64,000 bases of DNA from the NCBI RefSeq assembly GCF_003610895.1, contig NZ_MCAS01000018.1, forward strand, positions 165 through 64,164, written 5' to 3'. Below, in pieces: positions 8,305 to 17,416 of this stretch; within the stretch, counting starts at the first letter, position 1, and every line of letters starts with the position of its first letter. The notes under the pieces are model-generated. The model was not told the origin of the DNA and searched no databases. It saw only the letters and a list, made by a program, of their open reading frames with translations. The position numbers and the translations under genes are program-made. This DNA is from Paraburkholderia fungorum (GTDB lineage Bacteria > Pseudomonadota > Gammaproteobacteria > Burkholderiales > Burkholderiaceae).

Positions 8305-9477
8305 ATGAATGCACCGCACGACACGCCCATGAGTCCCTCGTTTCCGTCTCGCCTGCCGGACGTCGGCACGACGATTTTCACCGTGATGAGCGCGCTCGCC
8401 GCCGAAAAAGGCGCAGTGAACCTCGGCCAGGGTTTTCCCGATTTCGGCTGCGATCCCCGCATTGTCGACGCGGTCGCGAACGCCATGCGCGACGGCCACA
8501 ATCAATATCCGCCGATGGCCGGCGCCGCGCCGCTGCGTCAGGCGATTTCGGACAAGATCGCAAACCTCTACGGCCGCCGCTACGATGCGGCAAGCGAGAT
8601 CACCGTGACGGCGGGCGCCACGCAGGCGCTGCTAACCGCGATTCTCTGCACCGTACATCCCGGCGACGAAGTAATCGTGGTCGAGCCGACCTACGACAGC
8701 TACGTGCCGTCGATCGAACTGGCCGGCGGCAAGCCGGTATTTGTCACGCTGGACGCCCCTGACTACGCAATCCCGTTCGACAAGCTCGCCGCCGCGATCA
8801 CGCCGAAAACGCGGCTCCTCCTGATCAACACGCCGCACAATCCGACCGGCACGGTCTGGCGCGCAGAAGACATGCGCAAGCTCGAGGAAATCGTGCGCGG
8901 CACCAACGTGCTGATCCTGTCGGACGAGGTGTACGAGCACATGGTGTACGACGGCGCGCCGCACGAAAGCGTTGCGCGCTATCCGGAACTGGCGCAGCGC
9001 AGTTTCGTGGTGTCGAGCTTCGGCAAGACCTATCACGTCACCGGCTGGAAAATCGGTTACGTGGCCGCACCCGCCGCGCTCACCGCTGAATTTCGCAAAG
9101 TGCACCAGTTCAATGTGTTCACGGTCAACACGCCGATGCAGGTCGGCCTCGCTGAATACATGAAGGATCCGGCACCGTATCTGGACCTCCCCGCGTTTTA
9201 TCAGAAGAAACGCGACTTCTTCCGCGCCGGCCTCGCGAATTCACGCTTCAAGCTGCTGCCTTGCACGGGCACCTACTTCCAGTGCGTCGACTATTCGGCG
9301 ATCAGCGATTTGCCCGAAGCCGAATTCGCACAGTGGCTGACCGGCGAGATCGGGGTCGCGGCGATTCCGGTGTCGGCGTTCTATCACGAGGCACATGAAT
9401 CCGGCGTGGTGCGCTTCTGCTTTGCCAAGCAGGAGGCAACCCTCGCCACCGCACTCGACCGGCTGGCGCGGCTCTAG
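8305..9477 (+). CDS. ybdL: PLP-dependent aminotransferase, methionine aminotransferase-like
   Basis: A 390-residue fold-type I aminotransferase (class I/II). The PLP lysine is K241 in SSFGKTYHVTGWK. Upstream are the NPTG motif (HNPTGTVW) and the DEVYEH segment that contacts the cofactor; VNLGQGFPDF near the N-terminus is typical of the YbdL/KAT group. E. coli YbdL prefers methionine, histidine and phenylalanine with 2-oxo-acids; the exact substrate here is inferred. The start is the ATG at 8305, with an in-frame ATG nine codons later as an alternative. Confidence 0.85.
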   Translation: MNAPHDTPMSPSFPSRLPDVGTTIFTVMSALAAEKGAVNLGQGFPDFGCDPRIVDAVANAMRDGHNQYPPMAGAAPLRQAISDKIANLYGRRYDAASEITVTAGATQALLTAILCTVHPGDEVIVVEPTYDSYVPSIELAGGKPVFVTLDAPDYAIPFDKLAAAITPKTRLLLINTPHNPTGTVWRAEDMRKLEEIVRGTNVLILSDEVYEHMVYDGAPHESVARYPELAQRSFVVSSFGKTYHVTGWKIGYVAAPAALTAEFRKVHQFNVFTVNTPMQVGLAEYMKDPAPYLDLPAFYQKKRDFFRAGLANSRFKLLPCTGTYFQCVDYSAISDLPEAEFAQWLTGEIGVAAIPVSAFYHEAHESGVVRFCFAKQEATLATALDRLARL

Positions 9478-9586
9478 GGCGCCCCGCGCGATGTCGCGAA
9501 CGAACCCACGTTCCTCGCCATCGCGCGCAGCGGCTCACGCGTGCGTTGCACGCCCGATTTCATGTCACCGGCAAGACACCCGTGGG

Positions 9587-10234
9587 TCAAGCCGGGCGCG
9601 AGGCCGCAATGTGCGCCTTGCGATCTTCGGTCACGCGCTGTGCAGCCGGACGGGCGTTGATCGCCTTCACATAGCTTTTCCAGTCCACGCCGGCGTCGAG
9701 CAGAAAATCGCGGCCGTAGACAATCTGCGTTGCCATGCCGACCAGCGGCAAGCTCACAAAACCCGCTGCGTCGGCGATACTGAAACGCTCGCCGCGCAAA
9801 TACGGCCCGAATTTTGCGAGCCGCTTGAAGCCGGCAATGTGATGCGCGAGCAGCTTCTCGACACGCCCCTTGGTCGCGTCAGTCACGGTACCGCCGAAGA
9901 ACGCTTCCTTGTAAAGATTGCGCACGGTCAGTTCGAGATGCACATCCACGAACGTGATCAACTCGCGCTCCTTGGCCGCTTCCCATGGGTCAGCAGAAAA
10001 AATCGCCTTGTCGGGAAAACGTGCGGCCAGATACTCGACGATGGCTTGCGATTCGCACAGATCGCCATGCTCGGTCTGGATATAGGGAACCTTGCCGAGC
10101 GGAGAATGCTCGAGCATCGTCTCTTCCTGACTCGGCATCACGAGCACTTCCTCGAACGGAATGCCGTGTTCGAGGAGCACAAACTTTACTTTGTTGTAGT
10201 AGTTAGAAAGCGCGAAACCGCACAGCTTGATCAT
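9587..10234 (-). CDS. Glutathione S-transferase
   Basis: A 215-residue cytosolic GST. The N-terminal thioredoxin-like domain (1-80) has the Ser/Tyr-rich start LCGFALSNYYNKV, the cis-Pro segment LGKVPYIQ, and ESQAIVEYL that binds the gamma-glutamyl part of glutathione. The helical C-terminal domain has the FSIADAAGF capping motif. I chose the ATG at 10234 because GGAGA lies 8-9 bases upstream. It is divergent from the hydroxyacyl-CoA dehydrogenase gene and shares an intergenic region with a palindromic operator candidate, so it may be co-regulated. Confidence 0.9.
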   Translation of the reverse strand: MIKLCGFALSNYYNKVKFVLLEHGIPFEEVLVMPSQEETMLEHSPLGKVPYIQTEHGDLCESQAIVEYLAARFPDKAIFSADPWEAAKERELITFVDVHLELTVRNLYKEAFFGGTVTDATKGRVEKLLAHHIAGFKRLAKFGPYLRGERFSIADAAGFVSLPLVGMATQIVYGRDFLLDAGVDWKSYVKAINARPAAQRVTEDRKAHIAASRPA

Positions 10235-10315
10235 CGGGTGTCTCCTTCCTTCGGGTTGTTTGAGACCGCGCCTCACAATCAAAGCAGCGGCCTGCGATCA
10301 ATCATCCAGTAAATT

Positions 10316-10327
10316 GCACGATCGTGC
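10316..10327. promoter_or_regulatory. 12-bp palindromic operator candidate (ACGATCGT core)
   Basis: A perfect palindrome, GCACGATCGTGC, just upstream of a -10-like TATTCT/TAAAAT (10328-10338) for the rightward acyl-CoA operon. Its 8-bp core recurs upstream of the leftward acyl-CoA operon at 20764. The size and symmetry suit a TetR-family repressor. Confidence 0.55.
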
Positions 10328-10360
10328 TATTCTAAAATAACCATGGAGTCGAGCATCACA

Positions 10361-11917
10361 ATGACCTCTCGCAATTTCAGCATCGAGACTATCGGCATTG
10401 TCGGAACCGGCGCAATGGGCCGCGGCATTGCCCAGATCGCCGCGCTGGCGGGTCTCACCGTGCGTCTTTACGACACCAACCCCGCTGCGATCGGCGCCGC
10501 ACGCGACTACCTTGCCGAGACTTTCGCCAAATTGACCGCCAAAGGCAAGCTCGATCAGGCTCGCTCACTCGCCGCGCTGGCGAACGTGAGCGGCGCGCAG
10601 GTCGTCGGCGATCTGGCCGATTGCGATCTGGTCATCGAGGCGATCGTCGAAAAACTCGAGGTCAAGCAGGCCCTCTTTCGTGAGCTCGAAACGGTGGTGA
10701 GCGGCCGTTGCGTACTGGCATCGAACACCTCGTCGCTGTCGATTACGGCGATCGCGGCGGGCTGCACGAATCCGTCGCGAGTGGCCGGATATCACTTCTT
10801 CAATCCGGTTCCGCTGATGAAGGTCGTCGAGGTGATCGACGGCCTGCGCAGCGATCCCGCCGTTGGCGATGCGCTGATGGACCTCGCGCGCCGCATGGGG
10901 CACACGCCGGTGCGCGCGAAAGATATGCCCGGGTTCATCGTCAATCACGCGGGCCGCGGCATGAATACCGAAGGCTTGCGCGTGGCCGGCGAAGGCGTGG
11001 CGAGCTTCGCCGACATCGACCGCATCATGCGCGAGCAGGCAGGCTTTCGCCTCGGGCCGTTCGAACTGCTCGACCTGACCGCGCTTGACGTATCGCATCC
11101 GGTGATGGAATCGATCTATCACCAGTTCTATGAAGAACCGCGCTTCACACCCTCGCCGATCACCGGCACGCGCCTCGCCGGTGGCCTGATCGGCCGCAAG
11201 ACGGGCGAAGGCTTCTATCGCTATGAAGACGGCAAGCAGCAAGTGCCTACGGAAGCGCCCGCGCCAACCGAACTGCCGCGCAGCGTGTGGGTCAGCAAGC
11301 GCTATCCGCAGGCGCATGATGCCGTCGTGCAACTCATCGCCAAGGCCGGCGTCAAGCTCGACGAAGGCGCAACGCCCACAGCGGATTCGTTGATCGTCGT
11401 GACACCGTTCGGTCACGACGCGACCACCGCCGCCGTCGACGAAGCACTCGATGCCGCCCGCGTTGTCGCTATCGACACCCTTTTCCCGCTGGCCACCGCA
11501 CAACGCCGCACGCTCATGACGACGCCCGCCACCAGCCGCGCGGCACGTGAAACCGCGCACGCACTCTTTGCCGCCGACGGCGTTCCTGTCACCGTGATCC
11601 GTGACTCGACCGGCTTCGTCGCGCAACGCGTCGTGGCGACCATCGTCAACATCGGCTGCGACATTGCGCAAAAACAGATCGCGACGCCGGACGATATCGA
11701 CCTCGCCGTAACGCTCGGCCTCGGCTACCCACGCGGGCCACTCGCACTCGGCGATGCCCTCGGCGCGAAAACGATTCTCACCATCTTGCGCAATATCTTT
11801 AGCGTGCTCGGTGATCCGCGCTATCGTCCATCGCCCTGGCTGGCACGGCGTGCGCAACTTGGCCTGTCGCTCACGCAACGCGACGCTGCAGACACTCAAA
11901 CGGAGACCCAACAATGA
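10361..11917 (+). CDS. 3-hydroxyacyl-CoA dehydrogenase (PaaH/Hbd-type, duplicated C-terminal domain)
   Basis: A 518-residue NAD-dependent dehydrogenase that oxidises 3-hydroxyacyl-CoA to 3-ketoacyl-CoA. It has an N-terminal Rossmann fold (GTGAMGRG), the catalytic His in GYHFFNPVPLMKVVEV, a first C-terminal helical domain and a second one ending near residue 510. This matches the double-length PaaH class. A start at 10343 is also open, but the likely -10 at 10333-10338 would place transcription initiation at about that codon; the ATG at 10361 with GGAG upstream is favoured. Its stop overlaps the next start by 4 bp, so the two genes are translationally coupled. Confidence 0.9.
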   Translation: MTSRNFSIETIGIVGTGAMGRGIAQIAALAGLTVRLYDTNPAAIGAARDYLAETFAKLTAKGKLDQARSLAALANVSGAQVVGDLADCDLVIEAIVEKLEVKQALFRELETVVSGRCVLASNTSSLSITAIAAGCTNPSRVAGYHFFNPVPLMKVVEVIDGLRSDPAVGDALMDLARRMGHTPVRAKDMPGFIVNHAGRGMNTEGLRVAGEGVASFADIDRIMREQAGFRLGPFELLDLTALDVSHPVMESIYHQFYEEPRFTPSPITGTRLAGGLIGRKTGEGFYRYEDGKQQVPTEAPAPTELPRSVWVSKRYPQAHDAVVQLIAKAGVKLDEGATPTADSLIVVTPFGHDATTAAVDEALDAARVVAIDTLFPLATAQRRTLMTTPATSRAARETAHALFAADGVPVTVIRDSTGFVAQRVVATIVNIGCDIAQKQIATPDDIDLAVTLGLGYPRGPLALGDALGAKTILTILRNIFSVLGDPRYRPSPWLARRAQLGLSLTQRDAADTQTETQQ

Positions 11918-12702
11918 GCGCCGAACTGCTGACCTCGCGCCCGACTGAAAGCGAATCGACGCTAGTCCTCACATTGTCGAACCCCGGCGCACGCAACGCG
12001 CTGCATCCCGACATGTATGCCGCGGGCATCGAAGCGCTCGAGTCCGTGGAGCGCGATCCTTCCATACGCGCGGTCGTGATTACCGGCGCTGACAATTTCT
12101 TTTGTGCCGGCGGCAATCTGAACCGCCTGCTGGAAAATCGCGCGAAAGATCCGTCGGTGCAGGCAGAAAGTATCGACCTGCTCGGCGAATGGATTTCGGC
12201 GCTGCGCCTGTCGTCGAAGCCGGTGATCGCCGCCGTCGACGGCGCAGCCGCCGGTGCGGGATTTTCGCTCGCGCTTGCGTGCGATCTGATAGTCGCCGCG
12301 GAAGACGCCAAATTCGTCATGTCGTATGCACGCGTGGGGCTCACGCCCGATGGCGGTGGCTCGTGGTTTCTCGCACAGGCCCTGCCGCGTCAACTGGCGA
12401 CCGAAGTGCTGATCGAAGGCAAACCGATCGGCGCCGCGCGTCTGCACGATCTCGGCGTCGTCAACAAACTGGCGAAGACCGGCACCGTGCGCGACGCCGC
12501 GCTCGCCTGGGCCGACGAAATCGGCAAGATCTCGCCGAATTCGGTCGCGCGCATCAAGGGGCTCATCGGCGCGGCAGGCGCACAGCCGCTTGCTGAACAT
12601 CTGGTCGCCGAGCGCGACAGCTTTGTTGCCTCACTGCACCATCGCGACGGGCTCGAAGGGATTTCCGCCTTCCTCGAAAAACGCGCGCCAGTCTACAAAT
12701 GA
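11914..12702 (+). CDS. Enoyl-CoA hydratase/isomerase (PaaG-like crotonase)
   Basis: A 262-residue crotonase. The oxyanion-hole segments FFCAGGNL and DGAAAGAGFSLALACDL are intact. In the region where crotonase has its second catalytic Glu, this protein reads LTPDGGGSW, i.e. Asp followed by Gly, as in PaaG-type isomerases and oxepin-CoA hydrolases. I therefore expect an isomerase-like or alternative reaction rather than simple hydration. It overlaps the upstream dehydrogenase gene by 4 bp and supplies an earlier step of the same beta-oxidation-like route. Confidence 0.85.
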   Translation: MSAELLTSRPTESESTLVLTLSNPGARNALHPDMYAAGIEALESVERDPSIRAVVITGADNFFCAGGNLNRLLENRAKDPSVQAESIDLLGEWISALRLSSKPVIAAVDGAAAGAGFSLALACDLIVAAEDAKFVMSYARVGLTPDGGGSWFLAQALPRQLATEVLIEGKPIGAARLHDLGVVNKLAKTGTVRDAALAWADEIGKISPNSVARIKGLIGAAGAQPLAEHLVAERDSFVASLHHRDGLEGISAFLEKRAPVYK

Positions 12703-12733
12703 ACGCGAGTGAACCGAATTGAGCGAAGGGACC

Positions 12734-13450
12734 ATGCCTGACTTTCAACTCCCCAAACGCCGCCGCATCTTTCTGATGCGTCATGGCGATGTGACCTACT
12801 TCGACGACTCCGGCCGCGCGATCGACCCTGAAACCGTGCCGTTGAACGCAAACGGCCGCGAGCAGGCAAGCGCGGCAGGCCGGGTGTTCGCCGAACAGCA
12901 CATCCGGTTCGATCGGGTGATCGTAAGCGGTTTGCCGCGCACCGTCGAAACCGCCCAACGCGTGCTGGCCGAAACCGGTCAGCAGATCGAGTTCGATATC
13001 GAACCCGCGTTGCAGGAGATTCGCGGCGGCAAGCTCAGCAACATTGCGCCGCAGGATATCGAAGCAGCGTTTCTCGGCGCGTTCGACGGCATCGTGCCGG
13101 AAAGCACCCGCTTTCTCGACGGCGAAACCATCGGCGCGCTGTTCGACCGGGTGTTGCCCGCAGTGGCGGCGCTGCGCGAGGACACGTCATGGGACACCGT
13201 GCTGCTGGTGCTGCACGGGGGCGTGAATCGCGCGATTCTGTCGCATGCGCTCACTGCGGGCGGCCGTACTTTTTTCGGCCATCTGGCGCAGGCCACCGGT
13301 TGCATCAACGCGCTCGATGTCGGCGCCGCACCGCGCGACTGGGTACTGCGCACGATCAACTATGCCCCGCCGTCGCCCTTACACCGCGACGTTCGCAACA
13401 CCACGATGGAAATGCTCTACGCACAATTCATTCAATACCAGCGTAGTTGA
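12734..13450 (+). CDS. Histidine phosphatase superfamily protein
   Basis: A 238-residue phosphatase of the phosphoglycerate-mutase-like fold. The catalytic His is in LMRHGD at the N-terminus; SGLPRTVETA carries the second Arg of the phosphate pocket, and VLHGGVNRAI the second His. The ATG at 12734 has GAAGGG upstream and is preferred over an in-frame TTG at 12719. The gene sits between a crotonase gene and an APH-type kinase gene, so a role in removing phosphate from a phosphorylated acyl intermediate or its by-product is conceivable, but that is inference only. Confidence 0.85.
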   Translation: MPDFQLPKRRRIFLMRHGDVTYFDDSGRAIDPETVPLNANGREQASAAGRVFAEQHIRFDRVIVSGLPRTVETAQRVLAETGQQIEFDIEPALQEIRGGKLSNIAPQDIEAAFLGAFDGIVPESTRFLDGETIGALFDRVLPAVAALREDTSWDTVLLVLHGGVNRAILSHALTAGGRTFFGHLAQATGCINALDVGAAPRDWVLRTINYAPPSPLHRDVRNTTMEMLYAQFIQYQRS

Positions 13451-13470
13451 ACCCGAACTGGAGGAGACAC

Positions 13471-14577
13471 ATGGTGCAAGCCACACAGACCGGCGAACCA
13501 GAACACAAGCCGGATTACTCGGCCTTCGAGGGCACGCGGCCTGTCAACGAGCGGCAACGCTTCGACAGCGACGCGCTCGCCGCGTGGCTAAGCCAGCATG
13601 TCGATGGGTTTTCCGGACCACTCACGCTGGAGCAATTCGCCGGCGGCCAGTCGAATCCCACCTTCAAACTCGTTACGCCCACGCGCTCGTATGTGATGCG
13701 CGCGAAGCCCGGGCCGGCCGCGAAGTTACTGCCCTCAGCGCACGCTGTCGAACGCGAATACCGCGTGATGCATGCACTCTCCGGCACCGATGTGCCGGTC
13801 GCGAATATGCTCGCTTTGTGCGAGGACGAAAGCGTGATCGGCCGGGCGTTCTACGTCATGGAGTTTGTCGAGGGTCGCGTGCTGTGGGACCAGTCTTTGC
13901 CCGGCATGACGCCTGCGGAACGCACGGCCATTTACGACGAAATGAATCGCGTGATTGCCGCGCTGCATAGCGTCGACGTCACGGCAATCGGTCTTGCCGA
14001 CTACGGCAAACCGGGCAACTATTTCGCCCGCCAGATCGGCCGTTGGAGCAAGCAGTACATCGCGTCCGAAACCGAGCCGATCGACGCGATGCAACGCCTG
14101 ATCGAATGGCTGCCACAGCATATGCCGGCGGAAACGGGCGAGCGCGCCTCGGTCGTGCATGGCGATTACCGGCTCGACAATCTGATCTTCCATCCCACCG
14201 AGCCACGCGTACTGGCCGTACTCGACTGGGAACTGTCAACGCTCGGCGACCCGCTCGCTGACTTCGCCTATCACTGCATGGCGTGGCACGTCGATCCCAC
14301 GCAGTTTCGGGGCATTGCGGGCCTCGACTGGGCGGCCCTCGGCATTCCTGACGAAGCGCAATACGTCGAGCGCTATTGCAAGCGCACCGGCTTCGAGATC
14401 CACGGCGACTGGAATTTCTATCTGGCGTACAACATGTTCCGCATCGCCGCCATTCTGCAAGGGATCATGAAACGCGTGGTCGACGGTACAGCAGCCAGTG
14501 CTCAGGCGCTCGACGCCGGGCGCCGCGCGAAGCCGATGGCCGAACTCGCCTGGCGCTACGCACAGAAAGTACGTTAA
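13471..14577 (+). CDS. APH-type phosphotransferase, ACAD10/11 kinase- or LvaA-like
   Basis: 368 residues with a protein-kinase-like APH fold. The Brenner motif lies at about 230-237 (VHGDYRLDN; catalytic Asp D232, Asn N237) and the metal-binding Asp D252 in LDWELSTLGDPLAD, wording nearly identical to that in human ACAD10/11 kinase domains. In mammals those kinases phosphorylate 4-hydroxyacyl-CoAs; in Pseudomonas putida LvaA does this for 4-hydroxyvaleryl-CoA. The next gene encodes the matching dehydrogenase type, so the pair looks like a split ACAD11. GGAGGAG precedes the ATG at 13471. Confidence 0.85.
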   Translation: MVQATQTGEPEHKPDYSAFEGTRPVNERQRFDSDALAAWLSQHVDGFSGPLTLEQFAGGQSNPTFKLVTPTRSYVMRAKPGPAAKLLPSAHAVEREYRVMHALSGTDVPVANMLALCEDESVIGRAFYVMEFVEGRVLWDQSLPGMTPAERTAIYDEMNRVIAALHSVDVTAIGLADYGKPGNYFARQIGRWSKQYIASETEPIDAMQRLIEWLPQHMPAETGERASVVHGDYRLDNLIFHPTEPRVLAVLDWELSTLGDPLADFAYHCMAWHVDPTQFRGIAGLDWAALGIPDEAQYVERYCKRTGFEIHGDWNFYLAYNMFRIAAILQGIMKRVVDGTAASAQALDAGRRAKPMAELAWRYAQKVR

Positions 14578-14639
14578 GCCAATCGGCGCACCAGGTTGCG
14601 CTCCTGAACACACGTCATTCGTCATCCGCGAGGTCACAC

Positions 14640-15899
14640 ATGAATTTCGACTACACCCCGAAGGTTCAGGCGCTGCGCGAGAAACTGCTCGCCTTCTTCG
14701 ACGAGCACATCTATCCGAACGAGCAGGCGTTCTACGCCGAGATTGCGCGCAATCGCCAGAACGGCAACGCGTGGCTGCCAACCGAGCTGATCGAGCAACT
14801 GAAACAGAAGGCGCGGGACGCCGGCTTGTGGAACCTGTTCCTGCCTGAATCGGTGCGCGGCGCCGGCCTGACGAATCTTGAGTACGCGCCGCTGTGCGAG
14901 ATCATGGGCCGTGTACCCTGGGCACCGGAAGTGTTCAACTGCAATGCGCCCGACACTGGCAACATGGAAACAATCGAACGCTACGGCAGCGACGACAACA
15001 AGCGCGAGTGGCTCGAACCGTTGCTGCAAGGGCACATCCGTTCGGCGTTTCTGATGACGGAACCGGAGGTGGCATCCTCGGACGCGACCAATATCCAGAC
15101 GAGCATCGTGCGCGATGGCGACACCTACGTGATCAACGGCCACAAGTGGTGGTCCTCCGGTGCAGGAGATCCGCGCTGCAAAATCTACATCGTGATGGGC
15201 AAGACTGACCCCGAAGCTGCGCGCCATGCACAGCAGTCGATGATTCTGGTTCCCGCCGATGCCACCGGCATTACCGTACACCGCCCTCTCACCGTGTTCG
15301 GCTACGACGACGCGCCGCATGGTCATATGGAAATTACGCTTGAGAACGTGCGCGTGCCGGCCACCAACATGCTGCTCGGCGAAGGACGCGGTTTCGAAAT
15401 TGCCCAGGGCCGCCTCGGACCAGGACGCATCCACCACTGCATGCGTTTGATCGGTCTCGCCGAGCGCGCGCTCGAACTCATGGCGAAACGTTCCATGCAA
15501 CGCATCGCTTTCGGTAAGCCGGTTGCCGCGCAAGGCGTCACGCAGGAGCGCCTCGCCGAAGCACGTTGCATGATCGAACAGGCGCGTCTGCTGACACTGA
15601 AAACCGCGTACATGATGGACACGGTCGGCAACAAGGGCGCGCGCGGCGAGATCGCCATGATCAAGGTGGTCGCGCCGAATATGGCATGCCAGGTGATCGA
15701 CTGGGCGATCCAGGCGCATGGCGGCGGTGGTGTCAGCGACGATTTTCCGCTGGCGTATGCCTATGCTTGCGCACGGACGCTACGCTTCGCCGACGGTCCC
15801 GACGAAGTGCACCGCAACGCAATCGCAAAGCTCGAACTGGCACGCTACATGGATGCGGGCGCTGCGGCGCGCGTGGAGATGCCGGTTACGCGGGTTTGA
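14640..15899 (+). CDS. Acyl-CoA dehydrogenase, ACAD11/LvaC-like
   Basis: A 419-residue flavoprotein with the standard ACAD layout: helical N-domain, beta middle domain with the FAD-binding MTEPEVASSDATN, and helical C-domain. Features of the ACAD10/11 subgroup are FNCNAPDTGNME, GRLGPGRIHHCMR and the C-terminal ADGPDEVH. In that last motif the usual EGT-type catalytic Glu position carries Asp (D385). It follows the APH kinase gene by 62 bp, as expected if the kinase makes a 4-phospho-acyl-CoA that this enzyme converts to enoyl-CoA. An in-frame upstream extension has no ribosome site and overlaps the kinase gene. Confidence 0.88.
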   Translation: MNFDYTPKVQALREKLLAFFDEHIYPNEQAFYAEIARNRQNGNAWLPTELIEQLKQKARDAGLWNLFLPESVRGAGLTNLEYAPLCEIMGRVPWAPEVFNCNAPDTGNMETIERYGSDDNKREWLEPLLQGHIRSAFLMTEPEVASSDATNIQTSIVRDGDTYVINGHKWWSSGAGDPRCKIYIVMGKTDPEAARHAQQSMILVPADATGITVHRPLTVFGYDDAPHGHMEITLENVRVPATNMLLGEGRGFEIAQGRLGPGRIHHCMRLIGLAERALELMAKRSMQRIAFGKPVAAQGVTQERLAEARCMIEQARLLTLKTAYMMDTVGNKGARGEIAMIKVVAPNMACQVIDWAIQAHGGGGVSDDFPLAYAYACARTLRFADGPDEVHRNAIAKLELARYMDAGAAARVEMPVTRV

Positions 15900-16073
15900 A
15901 CGCTTGAACGTATGAGCGGGCGTTCGAGCCTGGCTTCGCAGTGGTCGATCAGGCCGCGAAGTCGAGATCAGGCTCATAACGGCGCGCCCAGCAGCGTCGC
16001 TCGATCTGTGCTCTAATTTTCGTCAATTGTGGCGCCCTTTGCGGCGCCGCTTTCACAAAACGAAGGAGCCAGG

Positions 16074-16775
16074 ATGATCGACGTCTATAGCTGGGCAACC
16101 CCGAACGGCCATAAAGTTCACATCATGCTCGAGGAAACGGGCCTCGCGTACGCGGCGCATGGCATCGACATCGGTGCAGGCGACCAGTTCAAACCCGAAT
16201 TCCTTGCCATCAGCCCGAACAACAAGATTCCCGCGATCGTCGATCCGGAAGGTCCCAAAGACGCCGACGGCAAACCGTTCGCACTGTTCGAATCGGGCGC
16301 GATTCTGATTTACCTCGCGGAGAAGACCGGTAAATTCCTGCCCACCGATCCGGCCGCACGCTATGCGACGCTGCAATGGCTGATGTTCCAGATGGGCGGC
16401 CTCGGTCCGATGCTTGGGCAAACGCATCATTTCCGTATCTACGCGCCGCAGCCGCTCGAATATGCGATCAACCGTTACACGAACGAAGCGCGGCGTCTGT
16501 ACGGCGTGATGGATACGCAACTTGGCAAGACGCGGTATCTGGCCGGCAATGACTACACGATCGCTGACATCGCGGCATTTCCGTGGACACGCTCGTGGCA
16601 AAACCAGGGCATCGAACTGGATGCGTTGCCGAATGTGAAACGCTGGCACGAAGAAATTGCCGCACGTCCGGCGGTGGTGCGCGGCGTCGAAGTGTTGGCG
16701 TCGGCCCGTAAGCCACTCATGGACGATAAAGCCAAAGAAATGCTGTTCGGTGCGACGCAGTACGCCAAGCGGTAG
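16074..16775 (+). CDS. Nu-class glutathione transferase (YfcG/YghU-like)
   Basis: A 233-residue GST whose N-terminus reads SWATPNGHKVHIMLEETGL; the Thr-Pro-Asn triad is the active-site signature of Nu-class enzymes, which have disulfide-bond reductase activity with glutathione. The ESGAILIYLAEKTG segment and the C-terminal YTIADIAAFPW capping motif are intact. A GGAG ribosome site precedes the ATG. It stands 174 bp after the ACAD gene, so it may have its own promoter, and it ends before a bidirectional terminator. Confidence 0.9.
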   Translation: MIDVYSWATPNGHKVHIMLEETGLAYAAHGIDIGAGDQFKPEFLAISPNNKIPAIVDPEGPKDADGKPFALFESGAILIYLAEKTGKFLPTDPAARYATLQWLMFQMGGLGPMLGQTHHFRIYAPQPLEYAINRYTNEARRLYGVMDTQLGKTRYLAGNDYTIADIAAFPWTRSWQNQGIELDALPNVKRWHEEIAARPAVVRGVEVLASARKPLMDDKAKEMLFGATQYAKR

Positions 16776-16871
16776 TCGTGCCGTCGATGCGCGGTCTCGG
16801 TGCGGTGCTCATTCGCATTGACGATGAGATGAGCGCAATCGCAGCATCTCCGTCCGTAGAGGCATCGACAT

Positions 16872-16913
16872 AAAAAAGCGCGAGACGGCATCACGGCCGC
16901 TCGCGCTTTTTTT
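16872..16913. terminator. Bidirectional terminator between GST and maoC genes
   Basis: An 8-bp GC-rich stem AGCGCGAG / CTCGCGCT (16877-16884 with 16900-16907), flanked by A6 and T7. It can end both converging transcripts. Confidence 0.9.
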
Positions 16914-16936
16914 CCCAACCTGCCGGCTATGGACGG

Positions 16937-17416
16937 TTAGAAGTAGTGCCGCGTGATGAACTCCGCGACACATACCGGCCGCTCACTGCCCTGCCGCTCC
17001 AGCGTCACATTCCATTCAACCTGCACGCCTGCGTTGTCGACATCAGTGACGGCTTCCACTGCAAACCGTGCACGCAACTGCGAACCGACCGGCACGGGCG
17101 ACGTGAATCGCACGCGATTCAATCCGTAATTGACACCCATGCGCTGCTCGAGCGCCACCGTCTTGCCGAGCAAGGCCGGAATCAACGACAGCGTAAGGAA
17201 CCCATGTGCGACCGGACCACCGAACGGTGACTCACGCCGTGCCCGCTCGGGATCGACGTGAATCCACTGGTGATCGCCGGTAGCTTCGGCGAAACGATCG
17301 ACGCTCGCCTGATCGACCGTCAGCCAGTCGCTGACGAGCGGTTCAGCGCCAATCAGCGCGCGCAAAGCCGCTGCGTCGCCAAACGTTGCGGCTGCCGCCG
17401 CACTGCTGCCCGTCAC
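16937..17416 (-). CDS. MaoC family (R)-enoyl-CoA hydratase, second copy
   Basis: A single hot-dog-fold hydratase of 159 residues with the R-hydratase signature: catalytic Asp and His spaced as in TGDHQWIHVD, followed by SPFGGPVAHGFLTL. It hydrates trans-2-enoyl-CoA. It overlaps the first maoC gene by 4 bp at its start and is the last gene of the leftward acyl-CoA operon. The two MaoC proteins are clearly different sequences, so they may form a heteromer or act on different chain lengths; both keep the catalytic pair. Confidence 0.9.
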   Translation of the reverse strand: MTGSSAAAAATFGDAAALRALIGAEPLVSDWLTVDQASVDRFAEATGDHQWIHVDPERARRESPFGGPVAHGFLTLSLIPALLGKTVALEQRMGVNYGLNRVRFTSPVPVGSQLRARFAVEAVTDVDNAGVQVEWNVTLERQGSERPVCVAEFITRHYF

